From Norana najaformis (taxonomy: Eukaryota; Annelida; Clitellata; Crassiclitellata; Hormogastridae), in assembly GCA_964023275.1 (NCBI GenBank), contig OZ029916.1, positions 39,619,396-39,683,395 of the forward strand: DNA of 64,000 nt, written 5' to 3'. Below are positions 25,501 through 34,509 of the stretch, piece by piece. The position numbers were made by a program, and so were the translations under genes. Under the pieces are notes generated by a model. That model was not told the origin of the DNA and searched no databases. It was given only the letters and a program-made list of their open reading frames with translations. The stretch's first letter is position 1. Every line of letters starts with the position of its first letter.

Positions 25501-28419
25501 CAACCAAGACACGGACAAACTAGAAACAAAACGCAGACAAAAGGCAAAGATTGATGACCTCGAAGAGAACTGTAAGTTCCTGTTATTATGCTGGAGCCTC
25601 TTTAATCTAATCTAATCTAATCTGATGACTTTGTAGTGCCATTGTTGTAGTGCCATAGGCATCAGTTGATGATTGCTTCAAGTGAAATTAGTAAAAACGT
25701 AATCTATTGGAAAGTTCCATCAAAATCCTACATTAAACTGTCAATAAATTAGTGTGGCTGAAGGCTGTCATGCCTCGTGTATTTGTTGTTCAAGTTTAAC
25801 TGATCCAGTCAGATCTGATTTACTCTAGTGACTTCTATAGAGCTGTGATCATAACAGACACAAGGCATTAATCGATGGTCGCTTCAAGTGAAACTGTAGT
25901 CAAAAATCATGATCCATTGGAGAAGCCTGGCCAAAATCTGATGAGTCAGGCAAACCAGAAAACCTTACTCTGCTACCTCAAACGAGTACCACACTTTAAC
26001 AAGGTTACAGTGCAGTGAGATTGTGCTCTGAATATACTGTGACTGAAGATTTCTGAATGGCCTTCTAAGTATCTCACAGAGGCTTTCCTTGCTTGCCTAA
26101 GTGATGTTCATTAAGAAAGACAATTTAGCAGGAAAAGTCGTTACCTATGGGAAGTCGGTTGTAAGGTGGCTCAGGGCTTAGGCCTCGGCAGTATTTTAAG
26201 AAGGGGGTCCAGCTACTGGTTGGTCCCTGGCAATATTTGAGCTGCAAAATCGTTAAAGGCAGTTAGACATCTGTGTGGAGTGGACTAACAAAAAAGTTCC
26301 CATTGGTCACCCATTTACTTATCAGTTTAATGCATTTTTTACTGTTCTCTGCTACTGATGTCACATCAGTGACAAAAGAGAGTGGAATGTTTGTTGATGT
26401 GATAATTTGTAAAATAAAACACATTTAACGTATCTTGACAGTGTAAAGAACTTCTTTTGGGTAGCTATGGATATCTGTGTTTTCTGCTTTTGGGGACTTT
26501 GCCCTGACCTCAGGCCAAGGGCCTTTCTGCAGACCCCAATTACTTTCTGCTCCACACTCACCATGTGCTTGGCCCCTCGACGTCTGTGGTAACCACACAT
26601 AATTACACACACTCACATGCGTGTACGCACGCATGTACACATAATCTTACTTATATAAATATGTTATATATGTAATGATATAGATTTATGTATATGTATA
26701 TATACCTTATTTTACCATGTGGTTGTGTTTACAGTTGGCCCGACAGACTGCATAATCGAGGGTGAGGTGCATAAGCTGGGTGTTCCATTCCTGCAGACAT
26801 GGCAGAGGAAGCACCTTAAGCTCTACCCCAACCGCCTCGAATTCTACCCGAAGGCCAAGGATGGACAGGTCATACGATCGAAAGGCGTCGAGGCAAGCAC
26901 CCACGTGCATTGTTTTCAGTATTTTGTCAGTCAAATTACTATAATTTTCTGTTTATTGTGTTTAAATAGTTTATTATAATTTTTAATTATTATTTCATGT
27001 TATTATTTCAATAATTATTCTCAGTCTTCAATCAGTCTAATATCATTTTCAGTCAGTTTATAAATATATTCCTATTATATTCTGTCAGTTTACTATCATT
27101 TTGAGTAAGTTCAACTTTAGTCTTGTTGTTGTTGTTGTTGGTGGTGTTGTTGTTGTTAGTGTTGTTGTTGGTGGTGGTGTTGTTGTTGTTGGTGGTGTTG
27201 TTGTTGGTGGTGTTGTTGTTGGTGTTGTTTTTGTTGTTTATCAAAGTAGAAATGGTCCTTAAGGAATGAAACAAATTAGGTTAGGAGCAAAAGGTGATTG
27301 ATCTGTGAAAGATCAGGCCTTAATGCTGTTTTTTATTAGTAGTAGTATTGTACTTAGTGCCAATTAAGGTGCTATATAAATGTTGAGATGTGTGCTTGTG
27401 TGTATCAGGATATCTGTGTAGCGCCTTTTCAGAACCTTTCAGAGGTGCTCTGCTTCTGTTCATTTAATCTTTTGACATCTTTTGTTGTCCGTAGTTGATT
27501 CCAATGACCGATATCAAGGACGTCTGCCCAGATTTTCAGAAGCTGAACAAAACTGAAAACTGCATCGTCATCTACATGAAGAACGATTCCAAAGTAGTCA
27601 TTACATCACAAGTACGTAGAAATCTGCCCTTCTCCAAAGTCTGATGGATTGTTTCGATCTCGGCATGGCAGGCTATTACAAGGGTGAAAATTGTAGGGAC
27701 TAAAGGGGAACACCTTCCTCAGACGATCCCCCATTGGGGACATTTTTGCCAGTCATTTGGACAGTTTGCACCCTGACTGTTGCCCATAATCTGCAGTGTT
27801 GTCTCGTTTGGTTGTCTCCCTTGAATCATTGGGTTACACTACGTACACTTGACGCATTGGGTAAGATAAGGCAAGGTAAAATAAGGTACAGTTAGCTTAG
27901 GTAAGGTACTGTTGGGTAAAATAAGAAATTACTCATTTATAAAGTGCCTCTTTCTAGAAAATTCCTCAGATTCACCCTCTTGGTGTGGACCAGTCTTCCA
28001 GCAAGCATTTAAGACGCTATATTGATGTAAGTAAATACACAAAAATAAATATAAATGCAGCTCTAAGGTGTACACACTTTTGTTAGGTTCTTAAAATACT
28101 CTGTATTTCAAGTGTCTACATTCTTGTATATGTTTGCACATTTATGCATGCATGGAAGACAGAAGCAATGCAACAAAAACAGGTCAGCCATTTTTGCAAC
28201 AATCTTTGTCCTCTGTCCACATAGGATCGTGTCTCTATCCAACAGTGGAAAGACGAGATCTGCACAAGTGTGAAGAAGTGGGCCCAGATCCTTGCCAACA
28301 TGAACAAGAAGGTGCAGAGATACTACGGTGCCGACATAACCGACGACATGCTCGCCGGATATGAAAACCCGCTCCTGCCGTCTTCGTTTGCCGAGCACGG
28401 CAGCAACGACGGAAGTTAG
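10327..28419 (+). CDS. GRK2: G protein-coupled receptor kinase, GRK2/3 (beta-adrenergic receptor kinase) class
   Basis: Nineteen exons: 10327-10439, 14387-14463, 14942-15012, 15589-15690, 16494-16580, 17687-17748, 18416-18467, 19022-19113, 19931-20030, 20994-21206, 21910-22004, 22130-22237, 22549-22615, 23627-23727, 24929-25091, 25406-25571, 26735-26892, 27495-27611, 28225-28419. The total is 2139 nt, 712 codons; human GRK2 has 689. The N-terminus ([21 protein letters not shown]) is the receptor-docking helix. The RGS-homology domain keeps Arg and Asp at the G-alpha-q contacts ([14 protein letters not shown]). The kinase has [10 protein letters not shown] (201-210), Lys223, YRDLK Asp321 and DLG Asp339, then the AGC tail [23 protein letters not shown] domain (about 557-655) keeps a Trp (656) in its last helix for G-beta-gamma and lipid binding. 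It phosphorylates activated GPCRs at the plasma membrane. An in-frame TAA six bases upstream fixes the start. Intron 17 is GC-AG. Confidence 0.96.
10440..10492 (+). repeat. (TATG)n microsatellite at the GRK exon 1 donor
   Basis: TATG/TGTG repeats begin at the first intron base, so the donor GTATGT is itself the first repeat unit. Confidence 0.7.
10885..11011 (+). repeat. Minisatellite interrupted by the Tc1-like element
   Basis: Units of about 45-50 bp carry GGAACATGTATAGCTGGTG then CACTTAGGATAACATGC. The array resumes with TAGCTGGTGGTTC at 12480, immediately after the transposon. Confidence 0.6.
11014..12479 (-). mobile_element. Tc1-like (Tc1/mariner) DNA transposon, decayed, both ends present
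   Basis: The left end CGGTCATGGCCAAAAG, then TTTACAACCA, matches the reverse complement of the right end CAGTCAAGGCCAAATG, then TTTGCAACCA, and each end is flanked by TA, the Tc1/mariner target duplication. Minus-strand frames between them encode pieces of transposase: NVTFSDE, VRRPPHQ-like [34 protein letters not shown] and an [12 protein letters not shown] segment. In-frame stops and shifts break the gene, so it is inactive. At 1466 bp it is close to full length. It sits in GRK intron 1 opposite to the host gene. Confidence 0.85.
12595..12870 (+). repeat. tRNA-derived SINE-like repeat, family B, with (AATA)n tail
   Basis: The head has GGTGGCGTGCTGGGTC then TATAATCC; the body has CACTCTGTGTAATGACCCTGG; the 3' end is an AATAAATAAA tail. 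It matches the minus-strand copy at 690-945 and lies in GRK intron 1. Confidence 0.55.
13080..13335 (-). repeat. tRNA-derived SINE, family A
   Basis: On the minus strand the head reads GTCTAGCAGTCAGCGTATTG with B-box-like GGGGGTTCAATCCCCACC, then GGGTACACTGACCGCACACT, GGACTGGCCACCTGCTCTC and GAAGTCATTAACACTTCATA. This is the best-preserved B box of the family. Confidence 0.75.
13365..13740. repeat. (TA)n microsatellite cluster
   Basis: Runs of TATATA occur repeatedly, the longest at about 13487-13545, mixed with TACATA variants. It is non-coding and in GRK intron 1. Confidence 0.85.
14050..14355 (+). repeat. Degenerate AATCTTACC-type tandem repeat ahead of GRK exon 2
   Basis: TAATCTTACC, CATAATCTTA and similar decamers recur, and a block of roughly 45 bases (ATCAACAACTTACT then ATAATCTCACATAATC) is nearly repeated at about 14140-14225. 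It borders the exon 2 acceptor region. Confidence 0.6.
15717..16045 (-). repeat. tRNA-derived SINE, family A, with (AAT)n tail
   Basis: On the minus strand the head reads CCTGGTGGTTAGCATGCTGG and GGGTTCAAATCCCCACCAG, followed by ACAGAAAGATATTTCAAG. At the 3' side (15717-15840) it passes into AAT/AAC trinucleotide repeats, which look like its tail. It lies in GRK intron 4. Confidence 0.7.
16193..16251. repeat. Short palindrome able to form a hairpin
   Basis: CGTGCACAATGCGCAC (16193-16208) is nearly the reverse complement of GTGCGCATTGTACG (16238-16251), with a two-base bulge and a 29-base loop. It could be the ends of a collapsed transposon. It lies in GRK intron 4. Confidence 0.5.
17790..18035 (+). 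mobile_element. LINE 3' fragment (CR1/L2-like tail)
   Basis: The frame reads YWNSLPLNI and, after a shift, [10 protein letters not shown], the usual end of CR1/L2-like ORFs. A short 3' UTR then gives GTAATGCGCTTTATAAATG, TCTGTT and ACATTACATTAC repeats. It is in GRK intron 6, same strand. Confidence 0.65.
18220..18375 (+). repeat. GTATGAATATTAATTT-type minisatellite
   Basis: Units of about 25-30 bases (GAATATTAATTTGTGCAG and variants) recur five or more times with drift, ending about 40 bases before GRK exon 7. Confidence 0.6.
18520..18965 (-). repeat. Dispersed repeat family C with long (AATCT)n-type tail
   Basis: The left part is a degenerate array of TCTAATC units; the right part has GGTTGCTTTACATGAAAG, CATAATCCATTGGA and TTTCTCCAACAG. 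Body and tail recur together at 25605-25770, 25800-25965, 36430-36650, 48690-48850 (all minus) and 53640-54010 (plus). The constant order suggests a retroposon with a pentanucleotide tail. Confidence 0.55.
19740..19925 (+). repeat. Degenerate minisatellite running into the GRK exon 9 acceptor
   Basis: About five drifted units of 35-40 bases each contain ACCTGAGTGATGATG-like and ACACCTTTT-like blocks. The last unit's pyrimidine run forms the tract before the exon 9 acceptor (TTTGCATTCAG). Confidence 0.5.
20820..20945 (+). repeat. (CATA)n microsatellite
   Basis: CATACATACATA repeats with interruptions, in GRK intron 9 about 50 bases before the exon 10 acceptor. Confidence 0.8.
20991..20996 (+). 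other. GRK2: Tandem (NAGNAG-type) acceptor at GRK exon 10
   Basis: The acceptor reads TAGGAG. Using the first AG adds one Glu at the exon 9-10 junction; using the second gives the same length as human GRK2 here. Both keep frame. The Glu lies in the kinase small lobe. Confidence 0.6.
21570..21840 (+). repeat. Dispersed repeat family D with (TTACC)n tail
   Basis: The body has GATGAGTTTAAGTCAAGACC, CACAGAATTGACAGAA and GGGCAGTGAATTGAAGCC, then AATGAGCAATTACCTTACC. The body matches 36655-36800. The tail is one of the many TTACC arrays in the window. It lies in GRK intron 10. Confidence 0.55.
22670..22930. repeat. AAT/GAT trinucleotide repeats in GRK intron 13
   Basis: Interrupted AAT repeats (about 22675-22735) and GATGATGAT (about 22882-22907) flank a non-repetitive stretch with no coding signal. 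Confidence 0.6.
23779..24859. mobile_element. Non-autonomous hAT-like transposon, 1.08 kb
   Basis: The termini CAACGTTCCCTGTAAG and, reverse-complemented, CAACGTTCCCTCTAAG agree at 15 of 16 bases. They are flanked by ATTACCTT (23771-23778) and CTTACCTT (24860-24867), a near-identical 8-bp duplication as hAT elements make. Subterminal GCGC-rich sequence followed by an AT-rich middle fits the group. No transposase frame was found inside. It lies in GRK intron 14. Confidence 0.75.
25080..25300 (+). repeat. Minisatellite that copies the GRK exon 15 splice donor
   Basis: The real junction ATCAAG|GTAAGGAGGAAT is echoed by TATCAAGGTAAGCAG at 25195, GTCAAGGTGAGCAGGAAT at 25221 and TTCAAGGTAAGGAAGAAGG at 25259. 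Shared flanks (GAAATCGGGTCA, GAAATTGGGTCA) show these are diverged tandem units of about 65 bases including the last exon bases. Confidence 0.75.
25605..25965 (-). repeat. Dispersed repeat family C, two adjacent copies
   Basis: The first copy begins in TAATCTAATCTAATCTGATG and has GCATCAGTTGATGATTGC, then TTCAAGTGAAATTAG. The second has GACTTCTATAGAGC, GGTCGCTTCAAGTGAAACTG and GATCCATTGGAGAAGCC. Both lie in GRK intron 16. Confidence 0.55.
26893..26894 (+). other. GRK2: GC splice donor of GRK intron 17
   Basis: Exon 17 must end at GTC GAG because exon 18 (TTGATTCCAATG) continues the PH domain in frame. The donor is GAG|GCAAGC, a strong match to the GC-AG class (AG|GCAAGT). No GT donor nearby keeps frame. 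Confidence 0.8.
27121..27236 (+). repeat. (TTG)n/(GGTGGTG) microsatellite
   Basis: Near-continuous TTG repeats with GGTGG interruptions in GRK intron 17. Confidence 0.9.
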
Positions 28420-29640
28420 TGACGCATCGCGTTGATGCGCGATGACAGCGGCAAGGACGCTCTTCGGTAGTGCTCCTCGGATCAATCGCCGTGCTTTCGC
28501 GCAGCCCGCAAATGTTGGATCGTCATTTTCGTTCCTGCTTGCAGTGTCAGTCTAGACGATGCACTGCATCACTGAATGATGATATATTGGTGTTGGTTAC
28601 TTAATCTTGGTTTTACTATTGTTCTGGCATCGTTTCTGTTGTACAGAATTCTAGGAAACTCTTTCGTTGATGTACCTAAAATGTACATCAGTTTATATTG
28701 TGAAAATGTATTGTGAGGTATGGTACGGCATCTTTGAAGCTTTTCTTTTTACTGTAGCAATTCCAAATGCCGTTATGGAAATTTTTGAACATTTTAAAGC
28801 TGGTGGACCTGACTAGTCGTTGTCACTTGAAAAGTTTGTTTGTCATGTGTGACGCACTGGTAATTTTTGACAGTAAAAAGCCAGCTGTTTATGTAGTTGA
28901 GTATAAAAGTTCTTGGGCATGTGTCAAAGGAAAAGTCCTTTGAGATATGTTGGGAGTTGTCTAACATTTACTGAGCATCGGAGTTGATTGACACTTGCCT
29001 AGAGAAGTCACTTGATGTTTCTCACGAGTAAAAAAGAGAGACTGACACTTTTTGAGAGATAAGTCTGTGAAACTTTCTTAAAGGCAACAACTCTTGACAC
29101 TTGTCAATTGCAGAGTTTGTATGACACATGACACATTTACCAGATGAAATGTCGGTTGTCACTTTTTGACGTAAGTTTTACCATAAAAAAGTTATGCGAG
29201 TTACCGTCAACTTAACTTCTACTGAATTTAACACAGACGTGACTTATTTCCGACCGTAAAAACTAATTGTCAACCATCAAATATCGCTAAACTTGCTATC
29301 CACTTATAGGTTGCTCGACTCGTCGCCATCTGCAGGAAGGCTCTTGACTTGTATCGACTGCTGTGAGATTACGGTTTGCAGAATTTTTACATGTGTAATC
29401 AAAAGGTTTGACATTGCAAGCTGTGCAGAGATATTTACTGTTATGTAATTAATTAAGTAATTGAGTAAAACTAGACCGGTTAAACTGTCCAAGGTGTTAA
29501 CGATGCCCTAAGTATTATGCCTGTTGTTCAGTCGACTTTGCTCTTACTTTGTTGTCAGTATTTTGTCATCAGACTCTTCTGCTGCTCAAGGTGTAAACAT
29601 TCATAGTTTTACTACTCGCTTACTTACCGTCAGTGATGCT
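28420..29640 (+). other. GRK 3' untranslated region/flank
   Basis: No coding exon is seen. Between about 28800 and 29250 drifted units of TGACACTT and GTCACTTG recur every 30-40 bases. No AATAAA is found until about 30747, so the 3' end of the transcript is unresolved and may extend well into this region. Confidence 0.4.
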
Positions 29641-29890
29641 GAGCATGCTTACGGTAGGATCACGTCAATTTTGTCTGCTACGGGCGAATTTTACGTGTTT
29701 CATGTTTGAAGTGTCTTGGTAAGATTGCAATGGCTTATCATTGAACATGCTTATAACAGGATCATGTCAATTTTGTCTGCTACGGGCGAATTTTACGTGT
29801 TTCATGTTTGAAGTGTCTTGGTAAGATTGCAATGGCTTATCATTGAACATGCTTATAACAGGATCGTGTCAATTTCTCCCTGCAACATAG
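29640..29890 (+). repeat. 102-bp tandem repeat
   Basis: GATCACGTCAATTTTGTCTG at 29658, GATCATGTCAATTTTGTC at 29760 and GATCGTGTCAATTT at 29862 are spaced exactly 102 bases. The first two units are almost identical; the third decays after about 20 bases. A more distant unit (ACTGTAGGATTGTGTCAG) lies near 30005. Confidence 0.85.
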
Positions 29891-30732
29891 CATATATGCA
29901 GACGAATTTTATGTTTTTTTCCAAGGTTTGTATGGTGGAATGAAGATTTTGCCAAAACAAACCTTGTTGAGCTATGGATTCTTGCAGTAAGCTGAGCTTG
30001 CATACTGTAGGATTGTGTCAGTTTTGCTGGCTAAAGTATTTTGTGTGCAGATTTTATGCATTTGATTTCTGAGGTTTGTTTTGTCAAAATGAGGTTGTTG
30101 TGAAGACTGGTGTTTTTATCAATGAAATGCCATAGATTAAAAAATGATACTGAACTGTCAGCGTTTGTACTAGCATCTCTATGGTAAGGATTTACAGATT
30201 GTCTGAAAATGTCATTTCCTAGGGCTGTACCCGTTATTGCTGGGCGCACTACCATAGCAGCGTATAATGCATCGTTTATGTTTCACCTTTTGACATGATT
30301 GAATATTTATATGGTGCTTTGACTTGTCGCTTGTGCACCTTGGACCGTCTGATTAGCGGAGTTGCAACTGATTGATAATTACTACTTGAGCCGATAAAGA
30401 TGATTTTAGCTGGTGTTTTAATTTTTTATGTAATTTCGGCAAATCATCGACATGATTTAGCTACCAGGATGTGAGGAGATTGTAATTCTTCTGCCTGCCA
30501 CTAGTGTGCTTCACACGAAAGTTGTGAAGTTTTGATTAGTCGGAAAACTTGAAGAAATTGTGTTTGTCTGTTGGTTTGAAATGTTCTTTTCTTTTCCAGT
30601 TTATGATTAATTTTTGTTTATGGCAGATACATTTGTTAATGATTAATATTGTTTGTGATTAATATTTATTAAACTCCGGCTGATTGTAGATTGTTGAATG
30701 TGATTGGTTACAAAATGAATGCGAGGTGATTG

Positions 30733-31052
30733 TCTGATTACTAACAATAAATCATTACTAATAGATCATTTAATCTGTCATTATAATCATTGAATTGCAG
30801 GTGGCAGCACTGTTGCTACTAACATTCTGCAGTGCCTGCAGCTTAGCTCAGTGGTAAAGAACTCGATCTGCAACTGACTGCCGAGTCGTGGATTCAAATC
30901 CCGGCAGTGAGCAGAAGTTTATTTTCTGATAGCAGGTTTTGTTTTGCTTGCTGTTGCTGTACCTTATGGATTATTCTTAAAGGAATGTGAGATAACTGTG
31001 TGATTAATAACAATAAATCATTACTAATAAAATCATTTAATCTATTCAGTGT
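30733..31052. repeat. tRNA-like sequence between two direct repeats
   Basis: The middle (30838-30912) has A box TTAGCTCAGTGGTAAAG, an anticodon-loop-like CTGCAAC and B box GGATTCAAATCC, but T-arm and acceptor pairs are poor, so it is a tRNA-derived relic rather than a working tRNA. Flanking it, AACAATAAATCATTACTAAT followed by ATCATTTAATCT occurs at 30743 and again at 31011. Confidence 0.55.
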
Positions 31053-31221
31053 CCTATTATATAACAATGCGTTGCCCCTTCTTGTTTTGATGTAATGTAA
31101 TAAATGGTGTAATATATAACAGAGCTACAACAGTGATTAGATTAGATTAAATATATACTGCTGCCATGCTGCCTGTGCTAGCTGATCATATGCTAAATGC
31201 TATATATCAATGTTAAGGTAC

Positions 31222-31650
31222 ACTGGCTGATTAGTAATAATAGTGGTCGTCCATAGTGGACATCCTCGAAGAATTACCTACCTTGGACCCCTTCCTCCCC
31301 TTGCCCGCATTTGGCATTACTCTCCCCCTTTATGGGCGTCTGGACTTCAATGGAGTACTAAGTCCTACATTAGGCTATCCTTTACTTGCAGGGCTAACCG
31401 TAATACCGGATGGGGTACTTTGATGCTGGTGTGTCCAGCAAAGGGAATGTAATATTAGGTCCAATGCAGTACTGACTGTTGCTGTCAGACTGAAGTTGGT
31501 GCTAACAGAAATAATTAGGTACCAACTTCAGAAGCAGACATCTGCATTGGGAATAACGCCTCCCCTTGTCCGCTTCTGGCGACCCTTCCCTCCTCCTGTT
31601 TGCAGAAGTCCTTAATGGACGACTCCATAGTAATAATTACTCTTGAAGAG
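31222..31650. mobile_element. Possible short inverted-repeat element
   Basis: AGTAATAATAGTGGTCGTCC at the left resembles the reverse complement of the right end (AGTAATTATTACTATGGAGT then CGTCCATTAAGGAC). The interior has two related CTCCCCTTG-CCCGC blocks. No coding region or clear target duplication; class uncertain. Confidence 0.35.
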
Positions 31651-32399
31651 TTTCAGAATGATTTCTTTATTCTGTGGAGATGTTTCAAGTCCATAGTTAT
31701 TCATAGAAAGTCTTTACTTTCTTAGACATGTTAAATGAAACTTATTTTTCTACCTTGGGTTAAATATTATAATAGTAATAAGAGTAAATAAATTAAATAA
31801 CAATAATAACTTGACGAGATATGTAGCCATTCCATGATTTCTCATTTTCTCCAGACATTTCTTAAATCCTGAGGGCTAAAAAATAGTAACAAACTTGACT
31901 AGGTTTAGCTGATCCAGACATTTTGATTTATCCACCGTGTTTTCACAAATGCTGAGCAAAAAATCGATACAGGCATAATGTAGAAATTTTTCAGGTAACA
32001 TTTACAATGAAATGGGCCAACAGCTACACAAAATTAATATCAGTTTGTTTAAAGTTAACACAAAAGAGGTTAACAGTAACAACAAGGTCAGATTAATTTT
32101 ATGGTATCAGTTAACAGCCAAAGGCATGAAATTCGATGCAAAAGTTTTAGTGGATGCAGATAATGACTAATATTAAACAAAGACTGCAAACTGAATTCTT
32201 AGCCAGACAGGGTATACTACAAAACTGCAGAATCGACTGTACTCGAATCTACCCAACTCTCTTGAATGGGCTAAAACCATCGAGAATCAACGAGAAGCCC
32301 AACCATATAGTGGCAGGACTAATTGCTGGGTGCAGTCCATACCCACACTGAGCCTTCTCTGAGCACACAGTGTATTTAAGGTGTTTGGAGCAAAAATAA

Positions 32400-34500
32400 T
32401 AATAAAAATAAAATAAATATTATTATAATATTATTAATAATATTATTAATAAGTTTCTCACTTAATTCCTTCCTTGTCTTGTCCATCCTCATTGCTGCGG
32501 ATCGGAGACCATGGCCAACGACGTCAGTCTTCTCCACTCAGTTCTGTCTCTTGCCTTCCTTGTGCAGTCCGCCATCGACATCCCCATCCACTCCGTCACG
32601 TCATCCCTCCAGCGCCTTCTCGGTCTTCCCCGAGGTCTTTTTCCCTCCATATATCCCTGGCATATGAAGGCCGGTAGATTGTCTGCTCTAATCATATGTC
32701 CAAAGTAGCTCAGCTTTCTGCTCATCACCACCTCCAGCAGGCGTCGCTCCGGCTTCAGCTCTTCCAGAATCGACTCATTTGTCCTGTGCTCACTCCAACT
32801 GACCCTCAGCATCCTCCTGTACGTCGTCATTTCGAACGCTGTTATTCTTCTTCTGTCTTCTTTCCGCAGTGTCCAGGTCTCACATCCATACAGCGCCACC
32901 GACCACACCAGTGCGCTTACGAGCCTTAGTTTCAGCCAGGTTCCCAGAGCCCTGTCCCTCCAGATCACTGCAAGCGAGCTCATGATCGTGCGCGCCATCC
33001 CCAATCTGGCTCTTATTTCTCTGCCCCCATCTCCAGATTGCTCTATCACAGCACCCAGGTATCTGAAAGACTCCACCTGTTCCAGGACTGCACCATTACA
33101 CATGATCGTAATTCTTTCATGTTCTCTGTCCACTACCATCACCTTTGTTTTCTTGGTATTGATTTCCAGTCCATAGTTATTTGACGCCTCGTTGACTCTG
33201 TCCAGCAGCTGTTGGAGCTTTTCTCTTGACGTCGCAATCAGCACAATGTCATCCGCATATCGCAAGTTATTTATCGTTCTCCCACTTATTGTTACACCAA
33301 TCCACGTAAGTTCGTCGGCAGATTCTCTCATCACCTCCTCCGAGTAGCTGTTAAACGACATTGGCGATATCAAGCATCCCTGTCTCACCCCTTTTCCAAT
33401 TCTGAACCAATCTGTAATTTCCTTCTCTATGCGGACAGCCGCCTGTTGATTGTCGTAGAGGATTCTAAGTGTTTCCACCACTTGGTTGTTCATACCCATT
33501 TCTTTTAGCACTTTCCATAGTTTCCCGTGTTTAACTGAGTCAAAAGCCTTTTTGTAATCTATGAAAGCTATGTATAAAGGTGTTTGATGCTCTCTTGCCT
33601 TTTCGATGATAATCCTCAGGTTGAGTATTTGATCCCTCGTACCCACGCCTTTCCTGAAACCCATCTGTACATCCGCCAACTCTTCATCCGCCGTCTTCTG
33701 CATTCTGCAAAGCAAGACTCTGAGCATTATTTTGCTTGCATGAGTGATTAATGCAATAGTCCTATGTTCCTCGCATTTCGTTGTACCTTTGACTTTCGGT
33801 ATTGTGATGAAAATTGACTTAACCCAGTCCTCTGGCCATTCCTCACTTTCCAATATCCTGTTACACAGTCTACAGAAGACTGCCACTACCTCATCGCTGT
33901 CCACTTTCCATAGCTCTGCCGGCAGTTCATCCACTCCCGTAGCCTTACCTCTTGGGAGCCTCTTGATTGCGTCCCTGACCTCATCCATCAGTATCACCAT
34001 TGGAGTCGCCCTATATCCATCATCTCCCAATGCGCTATCTTCCGCCCCTTCCTCCCGGTTTTCATCCTTATACAGCTCTTCTGTGTATTGTTTCCATCTT
34101 CTTTTTATGCTCTCCATATCCGACAGCAACCTTCCTTTTTCATCCTCGATGTTCCTTTGCTTAGCCGTCATATCTTGACGGAGCTTTTTTAGCACCTCGT
34201 AAGCTCTCTTTGTGTTCCCTCTTTTCATGTTGTCTTCAATATCTCCGCATTGTTGTTCCATCCACTCTTTTTTGTCCCTCCTGCAGTATCTCTGCACTTC
34301 ACTTTTTGCCTCTTTGTATGCTTTCTGGCCCTCTTTGGTTCTATTCTTTTCCGATTTCAAATTTCTTCTTACTTCAATCAGTTTCAAAGTTTCCAGTGTC
34401 ATCCAGGGTTTGTTTTTACTCTTCTTCTTTTTCCTTCCTTGCACTTGGACAACAGTCAGAAAACGAAGCATAAGGCAAAAGACCTATATGGAAAGCCTGT
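32400..34500 (-). mobile_element. RTE-clade non-LTR retrotransposon, 5'-truncated
   Basis: The element starts (minus strand) in the linker between endonuclease and reverse transcriptase, continues through an open ORF, has a short 3' UTR of about 40-90 bases and ends in ATT/ATTATT repeats, as RTE elements do. The upstream APE-type endonuclease is absent: a stop lies about 15 bases before the first ATG and the sequence turns to an unrelated minisatellite. Target duplications could not be defined because both flanks are repetitive. Confidence 0.85.
32489..34471 (-). CDS. Reverse transcriptase of RTE-like retrotransposon (endonuclease missing)
   Basis: The 660-codon frame has no stop or shift. 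Residues 1-130 are a basic linker. The reverse transcriptase follows: LPRGKATGVDELPAELWK (172-189), FRKGVGTRDQI (272-282), motif A FIDYKKAFDSV with Asp305, motif B GVRQGCLISP (361-370), and the catalytic RYADD (Asp407, Asp408). Then come the thumb and the C-terminal region with YLGAVI, ALYGCETWTL, a YFGHMIRADN block and RPRGRPRRRWRDDV, matching BovB-type RTE proteins. The ORF ends SDPQQ. Intact catalytic residues suggest recent insertion, but without its endonuclease and promoter this copy is unlikely to move itself. Confidence 0.88.
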   Translation of the reverse strand: MLRFLTVVQVQGRKKKKSKNKPWMTLETLKLIEVRRNLKSEKNRTKEGQKAYKEAKSEVQRYCRRDKKEWMEQQCGDIEDNMKRGNTKRAYEVLKKLRQDMTAKQRNIEDEKGRLLSDMESIKRRWKQYTEELYKDENREEGAEDSALGDDGYRATPMVILMDEVRDAIKRLPRGKATGVDELPAELWKVDSDEVVAVFCRLCNRILESEEWPEDWVKSIFITIPKVKGTTKCEEHRTIALITHASKIMLRVLLCRMQKTADEELADVQMGFRKGVGTRDQILNLRIIIEKAREHQTPLYIAFIDYKKAFDSVKHGKLWKVLKEMGMNNQVVETLRILYDNQQAAVRIEKEITDWFRIGKGVRQGCLISPMSFNSYSEEVMRESADELTWIGVTISGRTINNLRYADDIVLIATSREKLQQLLDRVNEASNNYGLEINTKKTKVMVVDREHERITIMCNGAVLEQVESFRYLGAVIEQSGDGGREIRARLGMARTIMSSLAVIWRDRALGTWLKLRLVSALVWSVALYGCETWTLRKEDRRRITAFEMTTYRRMLRVSWSEHRTNESILEELKPERRLLEVVMSRKLSYFGHMIRADNLPAFICQGYMEGKRPRGRPRRRWRDDVTEWMGMSMADCTRKARDRTEWRRLTSLAMVSDPQQ

Positions 34501-34509
34501 ATAATAAAT

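Noticed and set aside
30838-30912. Functional tRNA-Cys gene
   Set aside because: A and B boxes and a GCA-like anticodon are present, but the T stem and acceptor stem do not pair well.
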